From Chloroflexota bacterium (GTDB lineage Bacteria > Chloroflexota > Anaerolineae > Promineifilales > Promineifilaceae), in the NCBI GenBank assembly GCA_014584575.1, contig JACTMP010000018.1, positions 17,671 through 81,670 of the forward strand: 64,000 nt of DNA, in the 5' to 3' direction. Under the pieces are notes generated by a model. It saw only the letters and a list, made by a program, of their open reading frames with translations. It made no database searches and had not been told where the DNA came from. Positions 8,934 to 16,795 of this stretch are shown in pieces; the first letter of the stretch is position 1; the number at the start of each line of letters is the position of its first letter. Made by a program: the position numbers and the translations under genes.

Positions 8934-9291
8934 GTGTACTAAAAAATCCGCGAAGAACGCGAGGGTTTTCTCTGGAAACTTTGTTCCTTTGTACCTCTGC
9001 GTTACTTTTTTCTGTAGATCTCCCCAGAGTTTCTAAACGATTTATTATTTGATCTTCGGCCTGGTACATTTCCAATGATTCTTCAATGACTTTCGCAGCA
9101 GATTTCCACATTTCTTCTATGGAAGATGTATCTGCTTCAAACAAAGTATGACGGACTATAGGATGTTGAGGCGAAATGCCCAACCTGATCGCCTGTTCTT
9201 CAAACTGGTGAAACAACTGCTGTGCTTGCGCTACATTCCCTTGTGACCGAAGGCGTATTACTTCAGCGAATAATTCAAACAAATCTTCCAT
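8923..9291 (-). CDS. Hypothetical soluble protein with repeat-derived C-terminus
   Basis: A ~122-residue, mostly helical acidic protein of unknown function. I chose ATG 9291 (MEDLFELFAEVIRLR) because AGGG lies a proper distance upstream; a TTG five codons earlier is possible. The last ~25 residues (from about EVQRNKVSREN on) are encoded by a degenerate repeat of the kind found between genes here (GCGAAGAACGCGAGG and a CTCTGCGTT arm), so the ancestral protein may have been shorter. It converges with def and overlaps its 3' end. Confidence 0.55.
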   Translation of the reverse strand: MEDLFELFAEVIRLRSQGNVAQAQQLFHQFEEQAIRLGISPQHPIVRHTLFEADTSSIEEMWKSAAKVIEESLEMYQAEDQIINRLETLGRSTEKSNAEVQRNKVSRENPRVLRGFFSTLIK

Positions 9292-9364
9292 ACTTAACCC
9301 TAGCAAAACTTTGCTGGATGATTATTCTCACACTTTATTGGTCAGAGATTGAAGTTTAGAGTTG

Positions 9365-9889
9365 TTATGGACCACAGCCCGAACCCAAATCTGTGGTGAA
9401 TCCTACGTTGTTAATACTATAGGCGACGGCAGCCTGGCCGGATGGGACATAGCAAGAAGCGTTAATCAAACAAGCTGGAAAAGCATCACATACAGATCCA
9501 CCTACACAGCCCCCAATTGCGCCTCCCCCTCCTCCATAGAACCCAAATATAAAGGGTCCGGGTGAAGTTAAGAATAGATCATTGGCGATCTTAGGTCCTA
9601 CACACCACATAAGACCTGCATGACCACCAGGCCCATCAGTTTGGTTTGCAAGATCATCAATTGCCTTGTCATAATCAATACCAATCGCCTCAAGTTCTTT
9701 TCTAATCTGGTCTTGATCCGTAATGACATTTAACTCCAGATTGTAATCTGTTACCCCTGGTTCCCACACCAAAACCGGTAAATTTTCAGCGGTCAATGGA
9801 ATTGGAATATCTCCAGCAGTTACCGGTATCGCAACTAACAACACTATGGAAACCATCACAAACCCTAAAATGCAAACTTTCTTTATCAT
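9365..9889 (-). CDS. Exported Cys/Gly-rich small protein, function unknown
   Basis: The 174-residue protein begins with a clear signal peptide (MIKKVCILGF, hydrophobic to about residue 25, cleavage near VTAGD). The mature part has an acidic N-terminal half and a C-terminal half with seven Cys and a glycine run (FGFYGGGGGAIGGCVGG). The start at 9889 has an excellent AAGGAG site. Upstream lie four 11-bp direct repeats and then a winged-helix regulator gene, suggesting controlled expression. AT content is higher than in neighbouring genes. I recognise no family; a secreted peptide precursor or disulfide-rich surface protein are possibilities only. Confidence 0.7.
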   Translation of the reverse strand: MIKKVCILGFVMVSIVLLVAIPVTAGDIPIPLTAENLPVLVWEPGVTDYNLELNVITDQDQIRKELEAIGIDYDKAIDDLANQTDGPGGHAGLMWCVGPKIANDLFLTSPGPFIFGFYGGGGGAIGGCVGGSVCDAFPACLINASCYVPSGQAAVAYSINNVGFTTDLGSGCGP

Positions 9890-9970
9890 GGCTCAATCTC
9901 CTTGTATGTATGTTACAAATACCTGATGTTGATAAGTTTGTTTTATTTTAGGCACAGTTTTGATCAGTCT

Positions 9971-10014
9971 GTATCTGAAATGTATCTGGTTTGTATCAGG
10001 TTCGCATCGAAAAC
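9971..10014 (-). promoter_or_regulatory. Four 11-bp direct repeats, candidate activator site
   Basis: Units starting at 9971, 9982, 9993 and 10004 read GTATC, GTATC, GTATC and GCATC, each followed by six bases, giving an exact 11-bp period (one helical turn). They lie 80-125 bases upstream of the exported-protein gene and just beyond the stop of the regulator gene. Winged-helix regulators of the OmpR/SARP type bind such tandem repeats. A TAAAAT box on the minus strand at 9950-9945 could be the -10 of the controlled promoter. Confidence 0.6.
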
Positions 10015-10024
10015 TGGGTGAAGT

Positions 10025-10381
10025 TTACATATTACCGGTTTGTGAAGATTTTGAGATTTGCAAACAGTAGCCTACCTGACGTATTGTGCGAATGGGCAAG
10101 GATTGTCCCTGACAATTCGGGCAATCTTGAAAACCTTTCCTCAGGCGAGAGATAGCCAGACGGACCAGATACCAATCGCTGGCATCAGGATCGTAGTTCC
10201 ATACCTGCTCTAGCAGTTCGTCATAGAAACAAACCCTGTTGGCGTTGTCGTAAAGGTAAACGAGCAGATTGAAATGCAAACAGGTTAACTCTATCGGCTG
10301 CCCACAACAATAAGCCTGCCGTCTCTCTCTATCAATCGTGACGTTGCCTATCTTCAAGCCGGATGTATCATCGTCCAACAT
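10025..10381 (-). CDS. Stand-alone OmpR-type winged-helix DNA-binding protein
   Basis: The 118-residue protein is essentially one Trans_reg_C (winged-helix) domain: an N-terminal beta sheet (LKIGNVTIDRERRQAYCCG), the helix region (IELTCLHFNLLVYLYDNANR), the recognition-helix area (LVRLAISRLRKGF) and the terminal wing IRTIRQVGYCLQ. No receiver or sensor domain is attached. ATG 10381 is preceded by GGGGAG. The gene lies directly upstream, on the same strand, of the exported Cys/Gly-rich gene, with helical-phase direct repeats between them, so it probably controls that gene. Confidence 0.8.
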   Translation of the reverse strand: MLDDDTSGLKIGNVTIDRERRQAYCCGQPIELTCLHFNLLVYLYDNANRVCFYDELLEQVWNYDPDASDWYLVRLAISRLRKGFQDCPNCQGQSLPIRTIRQVGYCLQISKSSQTGNM

Positions 10382-10568
10382 CAACCATCTCCCCTAATTC
10401 TATTCACAGGCCGTTTTCACAAATCATAATGGAACAACTATATTGCCATTATCCAATAGAATCCTATGAAACTTCTGATGTTGCTGCTGATTGGCTAGTC
10501 TCCCGACCACCCTGTGCTGCTATGGTTGTTATGCTACCAATACGCTTCTGTATGGCAGACATTATACT

Positions 10569-10587
10569 CCCCCCCCCCAAAAAAAAA
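10569..10587. other. C10-A9 homopolymer tract
   Basis: Ten C followed by nine A, directly after a TATACT box (10563-10568) in the ~270-base gap between the regulator gene and gatC. Such tracts are prone to slippage, so this could be a variable spacer or a read-length error. Confidence 0.7.
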
Positions 10588-10651
10588 GCAATCTGGTCTT
10601 AAATTCCCTGATGGTTATAATCTTATTCATCTGGTTTTAAGGAGACATAAC

Positions 10652-10945
10652 ATGTCTTTAACACGCAGTGATGTGGAGAAGATTGCGCAGTTGGCGCGGT
10701 TGGAATTGACGGAAGATGAACGGGCCTTGTACCAGGGGCAGCTTTCGGCGATTCTGGATTATGCGGCGCGGCTGAACGAACTAGACCTGGATGGTGTACC
10801 GCCCACAGCCCATGCCGTGACGCAGCAAAATGTGTGGCGCGAGGATGTGGCGGCGCCGGGCATGGCCATGGAAGATGTGCTGCTGAATGCGCCCAAACAG
10901 GCAGATAACCAGTTTGTGGTGCAGGCTGTGTTGGATGAGGGGTGA
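10652..10945 (+). CDS. gatC: Asp/Glu-tRNA amidotransferase subunit C
   Basis: The 97-residue protein matches GatC: VEKIAQLARLELTEDE at the N-terminus, LSAILDYAARLNELD in the middle, and the terminal FVVQAVLDEG. GatC is the small linker subunit of GatCAB, which converts misacylated Glu-tRNA(Gln) or Asp-tRNA(Asn). ATG 10652 has a strong AAGGAG site. The open frame extends upstream through the homopolymer tract but without coding character. gatB and gatA are in this window but separately, at 17792 and 24648 on the other strand. Confidence 0.95.
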   Translation: MSLTRSDVEKIAQLARLELTEDERALYQGQLSAILDYAARLNELDLDGVPPTAHAVTQQNVWREDVAAPGMAMEDVLLNAPKQADNQFVVQAVLDEG

Positions 10946-10978
10946 GAGGGGGCCGTAACCCTTCAGGTACGGTTGTCT

Positions 10979-12733
10979 ATGAGCAAACGTGAATTTCACC
11001 TCGATGATGCGGTTGTGTATGACCGGTCAGGCGCGGTGCGCTGGATATGGTCGCATTTGTGGCAATATCCCTGGCTGCCGGTGCTGGTGGTGCTGGCTTC
11101 GGTGGTGAACAATTTTGCCGCCAGCGGGGTGCAGGTGTTGATCGGCCGCACCTTTGACCTGATTACCAGCGATAACTGGCAGGTGGCGGTGCTGGTGGGG
11201 TTGTCGCTGGCGGTGTTTGGGGTGATTGCCGTGCAGAGCATCATGGGGCTGGCGCGTAACTGGATGAATGAGTTTATTGCCCAACGGTTTGAGCGGGATT
11301 CGCGGCAGGAGTTTTACATCAGCCTGTTGGGAAAGGACCAGACGTTTCACGGCCGTCAGCGCATTGGCGACGTGATGGCGCGAGCCACCAACGACGTGCG
11401 CACCCTCAACCTGATGTTCAGCCCCGGCTTGATGCTCATCGTGGATTCCCTCATGGGCATCGTCGCCCCTATTGTGCTGATCACCCTGCTAGACGCGCGT
11501 TTGCTGCTGGTGCCGGCCATTTTTTTGCTGTTGTTTGTCATAACGGTGTGGGACTATTCGCGGCAGTTGAACCCGGTGAGCCTGGCGCAGCGGGAGCAGT
11601 TTGGCCTGATGAACGCCGGGCTGGCGGAGGCGATTGGCGGCATTGAGGTGGTGAAAGGTAATGCCCAGGAGCAGCAGGAGCTAGAGGAGTTTGCGGCCAA
11701 TGCGGGCCGTTTCAAAACATATTTTGTAAAACAGGGCATCATCCAGGCGCGTTATTTGCCGCTGCTGGTGTTTAGCGTTTGCCTGGGGCTGGCCTTTTTC
11801 CATGCGTTGTGGCTGTGGCAGGCAGGTACGCTGACGTTAGGGCAGGTGGTGACGTATATGGGGCTGTTTGGGATGCTGCGTTTTCCCACATTTATCTCCA
11901 TTTTCTCGTTTAACCTGGTGCAGTTAGGCATTGCCAGCGCCGAACGGCTGTTGGAAATGATGAACGACGAGACGGAGTTGGATGAGAATGAAAAGGGGAT
12001 CAGTCAGCCAATTCACGGCCGTGTCACTTTTGAAAACGTCAGCTTTGGCTATGACGGTACACCGGTGATCAAAAACATCAGCTTTACGGCCGAACCAGGG
12101 CAAACGGTGGCCATTGTCGGCCAGACGGGGTCGGGCAAAAGCACGTTGACGCGGCTGATTAACCGCATATTTGATGCCAACGACGGCCGTATTCTGGTGG
12201 ATGGTGTAGATGTGCGCGAGTGGAGTCTGGAGTCCCTCCGTTCCCAAATATCCACTATCGAGCAAGATGTCTTCCTCTTCTCCCGCTCCATCGCCGAAAA
12301 CATCGCCTTTGGCTGCCCGGATGCCACGATGATGGAAATTGAAACGGCCGCCCGGCAAGCCCAGGCGCACGACTTTATTATGAGTTTTGACCAGGGATAC
12401 GAGACAGAAGCGGGCGAACGGGGCGCAACGCTCTCCGGCGGGCAGCGGCAGCGGGTGGCCATTGCCCGCGCCTTCCTTACCAATCCGCGCATCCTCATTC
12501 TGGACGACAGCACCAGCGCCATTGACAGCGCCACCGAAGACCAGATTCAAAAAGCGATGCGCCACATCAGCCGCCAGCGCACCACGTTCCTGATTACCCA
12601 CCGCCTCTCCCAAATTCGCTGGGCGGACCAGATTCTCGTCCTCAGCCACGGTGAACTGGTAGACCAGGGTACACACGACGACCTGCTGGCACGCAGCCCG
12701 GCGTACCAACGTATTTTTGCGCGGTATGATTAG
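10979..12733 (+). CDS. Half-size ABC exporter with degenerate ATPase site
   Basis: A ~584-residue ABC exporter with six membrane helices (about 30-320) and an ATPase domain: Walker A GQTGSGKST (about 381-389), Q-loop STIEQDVFLF, signature LSGGQRQ (about 485) and H-loop ITHRLS. Walker B reads ILILDDSTSA, with Asp instead of the catalytic Glu. The partner at 14528 has the normal Glu but a deviant LSMGQ signature. Together they form one consensus and one degenerate site, as in heterodimeric exporters such as TM287/288. I prefer ATG 10979 to TTG 10973. The substrate is unknown. Confidence 0.92.
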   Translation: MSKREFHLDDAVVYDRSGAVRWIWSHLWQYPWLPVLVVLASVVNNFAASGVQVLIGRTFDLITSDNWQVAVLVGLSLAVFGVIAVQSIMGLARNWMNEFIAQRFERDSRQEFYISLLGKDQTFHGRQRIGDVMARATNDVRTLNLMFSPGLMLIVDSLMGIVAPIVLITLLDARLLLVPAIFLLLFVITVWDYSRQLNPVSLAQREQFGLMNAGLAEAIGGIEVVKGNAQEQQELEEFAANAGRFKTYFVKQGIIQARYLPLLVFSVCLGLAFFHALWLWQAGTLTLGQVVTYMGLFGMLRFPTFISIFSFNLVQLGIASAERLLEMMNDETELDENEKGISQPIHGRVTFENVSFGYDGTPVIKNISFTAEPGQTVAIVGQTGSGKSTLTRLINRIFDANDGRILVDGVDVREWSLESLRSQISTIEQDVFLFSRSIAENIAFGCPDATMMEIETAARQAQAHDFIMSFDQGYETEAGERGATLSGGQRQRVAIARAFLTNPRILILDDSTSAIDSATEDQIQKAMRHISRQRTTFLITHRLSQIRWADQILVLSHGELVDQGTHDDLLARSPAYQRIFARYD

Positions 12734-12781
12734 AATAGGTACGCGGATGACACGGATCGGACGGATTATCACGGATATTTT

Positions 12782-13939
12782 ATGAGTGGAATTCCTAAAC
12801 ACACAGAGATTGTAGTCATTGGTGGCGGGGTGATGGGCGCGAGTACGGCGTATCACCTGGCGCAGCGCGGGGTGCGGGATGTGGCCTTGCTGGAGAAGGA
12901 GTCGTTCTATGGCTCCGGGGCGACGGGGCGCTGTGCCGGCGGCGTGCGTTACCAGTTCAGCACCGAAGTCAACATTCGCCTGTCGCAGGCCAGTTTGCCC
13001 ATGCTGGATCGCTTTGAGGAGGAGATGGGGCAGGCCATTGACCGGCGACGCTGCGGTTATTACTTGCTGCTCACCCGCGAACAAGATGTGCCCCAATTCC
13101 GGCGCAACGTGGAACTCCAGCGTCGGTTGGGTGTACCCACGCAATGGCTGTCCGGCGCTGAGGTGCGGCAGCGGCTGCCATTTCTTCAGGCGGATGACGT
13201 GCTGGCGGCCACCGTTTGCCCGGAGGATGGGCTGGCGGACCCGAACGGGGTGGTGGCGGGCTATGTGAATGGGGCCAGGCGGTTGGGGGTGCAATTGTGG
13301 GCGGACACGGCCGTAGACGCCATCACGTATAAAAATAAAACCTACATCATCCACACTAACCAGGGCAACATCGAGTGCCAGAAAATCGTCAACGCCGCCG
13401 GGCCCTGGGCCGGGCAGATCAGCGACATGCTGGGCGTGCCGCTGCCCATCACCCCCCTGCGCCGCCAGTGGATTACCACCACCCCCCTGCCCGGCCTGCC
13501 GCCCGATTTTCCCTTTGTCATCTTCTTCGGCCAGAGCCTCTATTTCCACCCCGAAGGCAAAGGGCTGCTCACCGGCATGTCCAACCCGCACGAAAAGCCA
13601 GGTTTTGACCAATCGGTGGATGAAGCGTGGGAACTTGTGCATTTAGAGGCGGCCATTCACCGGCTGCCCTTGCTGGAAAGAGCGGGGCGGCAGTCCGGGT
13701 TGGCCGGGCTGTATGAGATGACGCCAGACGCCCACCCCATCATCAGCGGCGTGCCGGGCGTGAATGGGTATTACGTGGTCGCCGGTTTCTCCGGGCATGG
13801 CTTTATGCACGGCCCCATTGCCGGCAAGCTGATGGCGGAGATTATCCTGGACGGGGCCGCGCACACGGTGGACGTCAGTATGTTGGACTATGCGCGGTTT
13901 GGCGACGGCCGTCTCATCCAGGAGTACAATGTGGTATGA
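12782..13939 (+). CDS. FAD-dependent amine/amino-acid oxidoreductase (DAO family)
   Basis: The 385-residue flavoprotein has an N-terminal dinucleotide-binding motif VVIGGGVMGASTAYHLAQRG (about 11-30), an internal GATGRCAGGVRYQFS flavin region and the C-terminal GYYVVAGFSGHGFMHGPIAG, typical of the DAO superfamily near sarcosine oxidase beta or glycine oxidase. It likely oxidises an N-methyl or amino acid. The short upstream gap contains CGGATGACACGGATC-type repeats. It sits between the two halves of an ABC exporter; functional linkage is unclear. Confidence 0.88.
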   Translation: MSGIPKHTEIVVIGGGVMGASTAYHLAQRGVRDVALLEKESFYGSGATGRCAGGVRYQFSTEVNIRLSQASLPMLDRFEEEMGQAIDRRRCGYYLLLTREQDVPQFRRNVELQRRLGVPTQWLSGAEVRQRLPFLQADDVLAATVCPEDGLADPNGVVAGYVNGARRLGVQLWADTAVDAITYKNKTYIIHTNQGNIECQKIVNAAGPWAGQISDMLGVPLPITPLRRQWITTTPLPGLPPDFPFVIFFGQSLYFHPEGKGLLTGMSNPHEKPGFDQSVDEAWELVHLEAAIHRLPLLERAGRQSGLAGLYEMTPDAHPIISGVPGVNGYYVVAGFSGHGFMHGPIAGKLMAEIILDGAAHTVDVSMLDYARFGDGRLIQEYNVV

Positions 13940-13991
13940 GCGATGGGTATGTTAAAATGTTCCCCATCATGTGGTGATTGTGGAGGATAGT

Positions 13992-14216
13992 ATGATGGGC
14001 ATAGAAGCGCTGCAATCAGTTCAATACATTTCGGCCAAAGGCAAACGTTTTGCCGTTGTCAACCTGGATGATTGGGAGACGTTGCTCGAATGGCTGGAAA
14101 CTGTTGAAGATATTGAAATAGCCAAACAAGCCATGACCTCTCTAAAAGCAGCGGGCGGCGATAGGCAGCAGGCTGGTTGGCTGCGATGGGACGAGGTGAA
14201 AGAAGAATTAGGGTGA
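13992..14216 (+). CDS. Antitoxin of a RelBE-like pair
   Basis: A 74-residue acidic protein starting MMGIEALQSVQYISAKGKRF, resembling Phd/YefM/RelB-type antitoxins: an N-terminal DNA-binding part (AVVNLDDWETLLEWLE) and a C-terminal tail for toxin binding. GGAGG lies five bases before ATG 13992. Its stop overlaps the GTG start of the next gene. By analogy it would neutralise the toxin and repress the pair. The exact antitoxin family cannot be settled by eye. Confidence 0.8.
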   Translation: MMGIEALQSVQYISAKGKRFAVVNLDDWETLLEWLETVEDIEIAKQAMTSLKAAGGDRQQAGWLRWDEVKEELG

Positions 14217-14515
14217 GCCACTATACCGTTTTTGTGATTCCTGACGCCTGGCAAGAAATCAAAGGGCTGCCAGGCCATATGCGCCAACGTCTTAAGCGAG
14301 CCATTGATGACCTGGCAGATAACCCTCGTCCATCTCAAAGTAAAAGACTGGAGACGCCTGAGATCGAGCCAGAACTCAGGCGTTTGCGGCTAGATCGCTG
14401 GCGTGTGGTATATGCTATTAGTGAAGAGGAGAACACAATAGACGTTTTAGCTGTTCGCAAACGACCGCCTTATGATTACGGCGATCTAACCACCTTGATT
14501 GAGACGATTCAATAA
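14213..14515 (+). CDS. RelE/ParE-like toxin
   Basis: The ~100-residue basic protein has the RelE-fold pattern: FVIPDAWQEIKGLPGHMRQR at the N-terminus, LRRLRLDRWRVVYAI in the core and the end IDVLAVRKRPPYDYGDL. RelE-type proteins cleave ribosome-bound mRNA. I chose GTG 14213, which overlaps the antitoxin stop (GTGA), over an in-frame ATG inside the antitoxin gene. The pair lies between two exporter subunit genes, so it may be a later insertion into the operon. Confidence 0.82.
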   Translation: MSHYTVFVIPDAWQEIKGLPGHMRQRLKRAIDDLADNPRPSQSKRLETPEIEPELRRLRLDRWRVVYAISEEENTIDVLAVRKRPPYDYGDLTTLIETIQ

Positions 14516-14527
14516 GCAAGGGTTTTT

Positions 14528-16366
14528 ATGGGCTTTATTTTAGATGGGTTAGACACGGAAGATTATGACCGCAGTTATGGCGACCGGGAATTGGTGCGGC
14601 GAATTGCGGGGTATTTTCGGCCGTATGCCGGGCGGATGGCGCTGGTGGCGGTGACGCTGACGCTCAATTCGCTGCTGGCGGTGGCCGGGCCGATTATCAT
14701 TGCCCGCGCTATTGACATCATTGCTGAAAACCCGACGATGCAGGCGATGGCACTGATGGCCCTGGGCGTGTCGTTGACGGGGGCGGCGGCGTGGGTGTTT
14801 AACTACATTCGCCAATACTTCTCGGCCAACATCATTGGCAGCGTGGTGCTGACGCTGCGACGGGACGTGTTCCAGGCGACGGTGAACCACGATATGTCCT
14901 TTTTTGACGAGCATCCGTCGGGCAAAATCGTCAGCCGCATCACCTCGGATACGCAGGATTTTGCGGCAACCGTTGATCTGACGTTGAACCTGCTCAGTCA
15001 GGTGTTTCTGGTGCTATTTTTGACTTTTTATCTGCTGACGATTGACGTGGTCTTGACCATCATTTTGCTGGCGATGACGCCGCTGGCGGCCTGGATTGCC
15101 CTGGCCTTTCGCCATCGGGCGCGGGATGTGACGCAGAAGGCACGGCGGGTCACGGCCGTAATTAACGCCCAAATTCAGGAATCGGTCAGCGGCATTATCG
15201 TGGCTAAAAATTTCCGGCAGGAAACGGCCGTCTACCAGACCTTCCACGCCAACAACGAACAGGCTTACGCCGTGAACCTGCGCCGGGGTATGACGCTCAT
15301 GTCCATTTTCCCCATCATGGTGCTGGCGTCGGGTTTCGGCACGGCCGTGCTCGTTTTTGCCGGTGGATTGGCCACACGGGCGGACAGTATTTTGGGTGGG
15401 GTGACGGCCATTTCGCCCGGCGAGTGGTTTTTGTTTATGCAGGCGGTCGGTTTTTACTGGTGGCCGATGATGGGCATCGCCTCGTTTTGGAGCCAGTTTC
15501 AAGATGGCCTGTCGGCGGCCGAACGGGTATTTGCCCTGATTGACCTGGCACCCAATGTGCAGCAGACGGGGGATGAAGCGATTGAAGGGATTGACGGCCG
15601 TATCCAGTTCCAACATCTCACCTTTAGCTACAGCGACAAAGAGATCGTCTTGCCAGAATTTTCATTGGAGATTGCGCCCGGCGAGACGGTGGCCCTGGTG
15701 GGGCATACCGGCGCGGGCAAGAGCAGCATTGCCAAGCTGGTGGCGCGATACTACGAATTTCAAGGTGGACGGTTGTTGGTAGACGGCCGTGATATTCGCT
15801 CCTTGAATCTATCCCAATTCCGGCGGCACATTGGCGGTGTGCCCCAAGAGCCGTTCCTGTTTGCGGGGACGGTGCGCGAGAATATCAGGTACGGCCGTCC
15901 CGACGCGAACGACGCCGAGGTCATCACCGCCGCCAACCGCATCAGCGATGGTGAATGGCTAAACGGGTTGGTGCGTGGTCTGGACACGGATGTGGGCGAA
16001 CGGGGCAGCAATCTGTCTATGGGGCAGCGGCAGTTAGTGGCGCTGGCGCGGGTGCTGCTGAAAGACCCGGCCATCTTTATCCTGGACGAGGCCACTGCCA
16101 GCGTTGACCCCTTCACCGAAACCCAAATTCAAGAAGGACTGGACGTGGTGATGGCCGAACGCACGGCGATTGTGATTGCCCACCGCCTCTCAACCATTAA
16201 ACATGCCGACCGGATTGTGGTAATGGATCACGGCCGTATCATCGAAGAAGGCACCCACGACCAACTAATGGCCCAAAGCGGCCATTACGCCGACCTGTAC
16301 AACACCTATTTCCGCCACCAATCGCTTGCCTATATCAACGAAGAGTTCCTGGAAATCACTGCTTAA
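14528..16366 (+). CDS. Half-size ABC exporter, catalytic partner
   Basis: This 612-residue protein has six membrane helices (about 35-330) and an ATPase domain with Walker A GHTGAGKSS (about 391), Q-loop VPQEPFLF, signature LSMGQRQ (about 495, Met replacing the first Gly) and Walker B FILDEATAS with the catalytic Glu. The deviant signature would face the degenerate Walker B of the protein at 10979, so the two most likely form a heterodimer. It starts 12 bases after the toxin gene. A hairpin terminator follows at 16425. Confidence 0.92.
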   Translation: MGFILDGLDTEDYDRSYGDRELVRRIAGYFRPYAGRMALVAVTLTLNSLLAVAGPIIIARAIDIIAENPTMQAMALMALGVSLTGAAAWVFNYIRQYFSANIIGSVVLTLRRDVFQATVNHDMSFFDEHPSGKIVSRITSDTQDFAATVDLTLNLLSQVFLVLFLTFYLLTIDVVLTIILLAMTPLAAWIALAFRHRARDVTQKARRVTAVINAQIQESVSGIIVAKNFRQETAVYQTFHANNEQAYAVNLRRGMTLMSIFPIMVLASGFGTAVLVFAGGLATRADSILGGVTAISPGEWFLFMQAVGFYWWPMMGIASFWSQFQDGLSAAERVFALIDLAPNVQQTGDEAIEGIDGRIQFQHLTFSYSDKEIVLPEFSLEIAPGETVALVGHTGAGKSSIAKLVARYYEFQGGRLLVDGRDIRSLNLSQFRRHIGGVPQEPFLFAGTVRENIRYGRPDANDAEVITAANRISDGEWLNGLVRGLDTDVGERGSNLSMGQRQLVALARVLLKDPAIFILDEATASVDPFTETQIQEGLDVVMAERTAIVIAHRLSTIKHADRIVVMDHGRIIEEGTHDQLMAQSGHYADLYNTYFRHQSLAYINEEFLEITA

Positions 16367-16375
16367 GCACAGAGA

Positions 16376-16403
16376 CCTGGCAGGTTTTCGAAAACCTGTC
16401 AGG
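16376..16403. repeat. Family D palindrome (CCTGNCAGGTTTTCGAAAACCTGTCAGG)
   Basis: A 28-base near-perfect palindrome with the symmetric centre TTTTCGAAAA, just after the exporter gene. Related copies lie at 36831-36860 and 56493-56526, both next to gene ends or starts. Confidence 0.85.
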
Positions 16404-16424
16404 GCTGAACGGTCACGCCTAAAC

Positions 16425-16454
16425 AAAAAGAGCCGCCATTCGGCAGCTCTTTTT
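16425..16454. terminator. Bidirectional intrinsic terminator
   Basis: AAAAAGAGC and GCTCTTTTT arms enclose CGCCATTCGGCA (itself partly paired), giving a GC stem with flanking A and T runs. It can end transcription of the exporter gene on the plus strand and of the small gene at 16479 on the minus strand. Confidence 0.85.
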
Positions 16455-16478
16455 GTTCGGACACACAAGGCTACATGT

Positions 16479-16655
16479 CTAGGAAAAAGCGGGTTTGGCC
16501 GGGTAGGACGCAGGGCGCGGTGAAGTTTTATCGTTCTTCAACATCTCAATCAGGCGCAAAACGGCCCAACGTTTGACCTCATTGTCTTTGGCCTGGCGCA
16601 CCGGCTGTCCATTCACTACCACCCACATCTGATTTCTAATTTCTTGCAGTTGCAT
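16479..16655 (-). CDS. Small hypothetical protein
   Basis: A possible 58-residue protein starting MQLQEIRNQMWVVVNGQPV, with GAGGG eight bases upstream of ATG 16655. It has a helical middle (VKRWAVLRLIEMLK) and a basic, Pro-rich tail. It is followed by the bidirectional terminator at 16425. I recognise no family; support is the ribosome binding site, the terminator and the lack of any other gene here. Confidence 0.4.
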   Translation of the reverse strand: MQLQEIRNQMWVVVNGQPVRQAKDNEVKRWAVLRLIEMLKNDKTSPRPASYPAKPAFS

Positions 16656-16795
16656 TATTTCCCTCGCTTTTTTGGTCACTACCATTTCCAATACAAGCTA
16701 CAACGATGGTAGGTAGAGGGGCTTACGGGCATACTTAACAGGTACGGCCGTGTCTCCCCTATTCACATCTCTTTCACGTCTGGTAACTTCCCCGC

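Noticed and set aside
10514..10651. Upstream extension of gatC through the homopolymer tract
   Set aside because: The extension has no family similarity and gatC has its own ATG with a strong ribosome binding site.
11924..13642. Long antisense open frame opposite the exporter and oxidoreductase genes
   Set aside because: The plus-strand genes carry clear family motifs; the antisense frame is a by-product of high GC third positions and has no ribosome binding site.
16376..16403. Family D palindrome as a terminator of the exporter gene
   Set aside because: No T-run follows; the adjacent hairpin at 16425 fits much better, and copies of the palindrome elsewhere lie upstream of genes.
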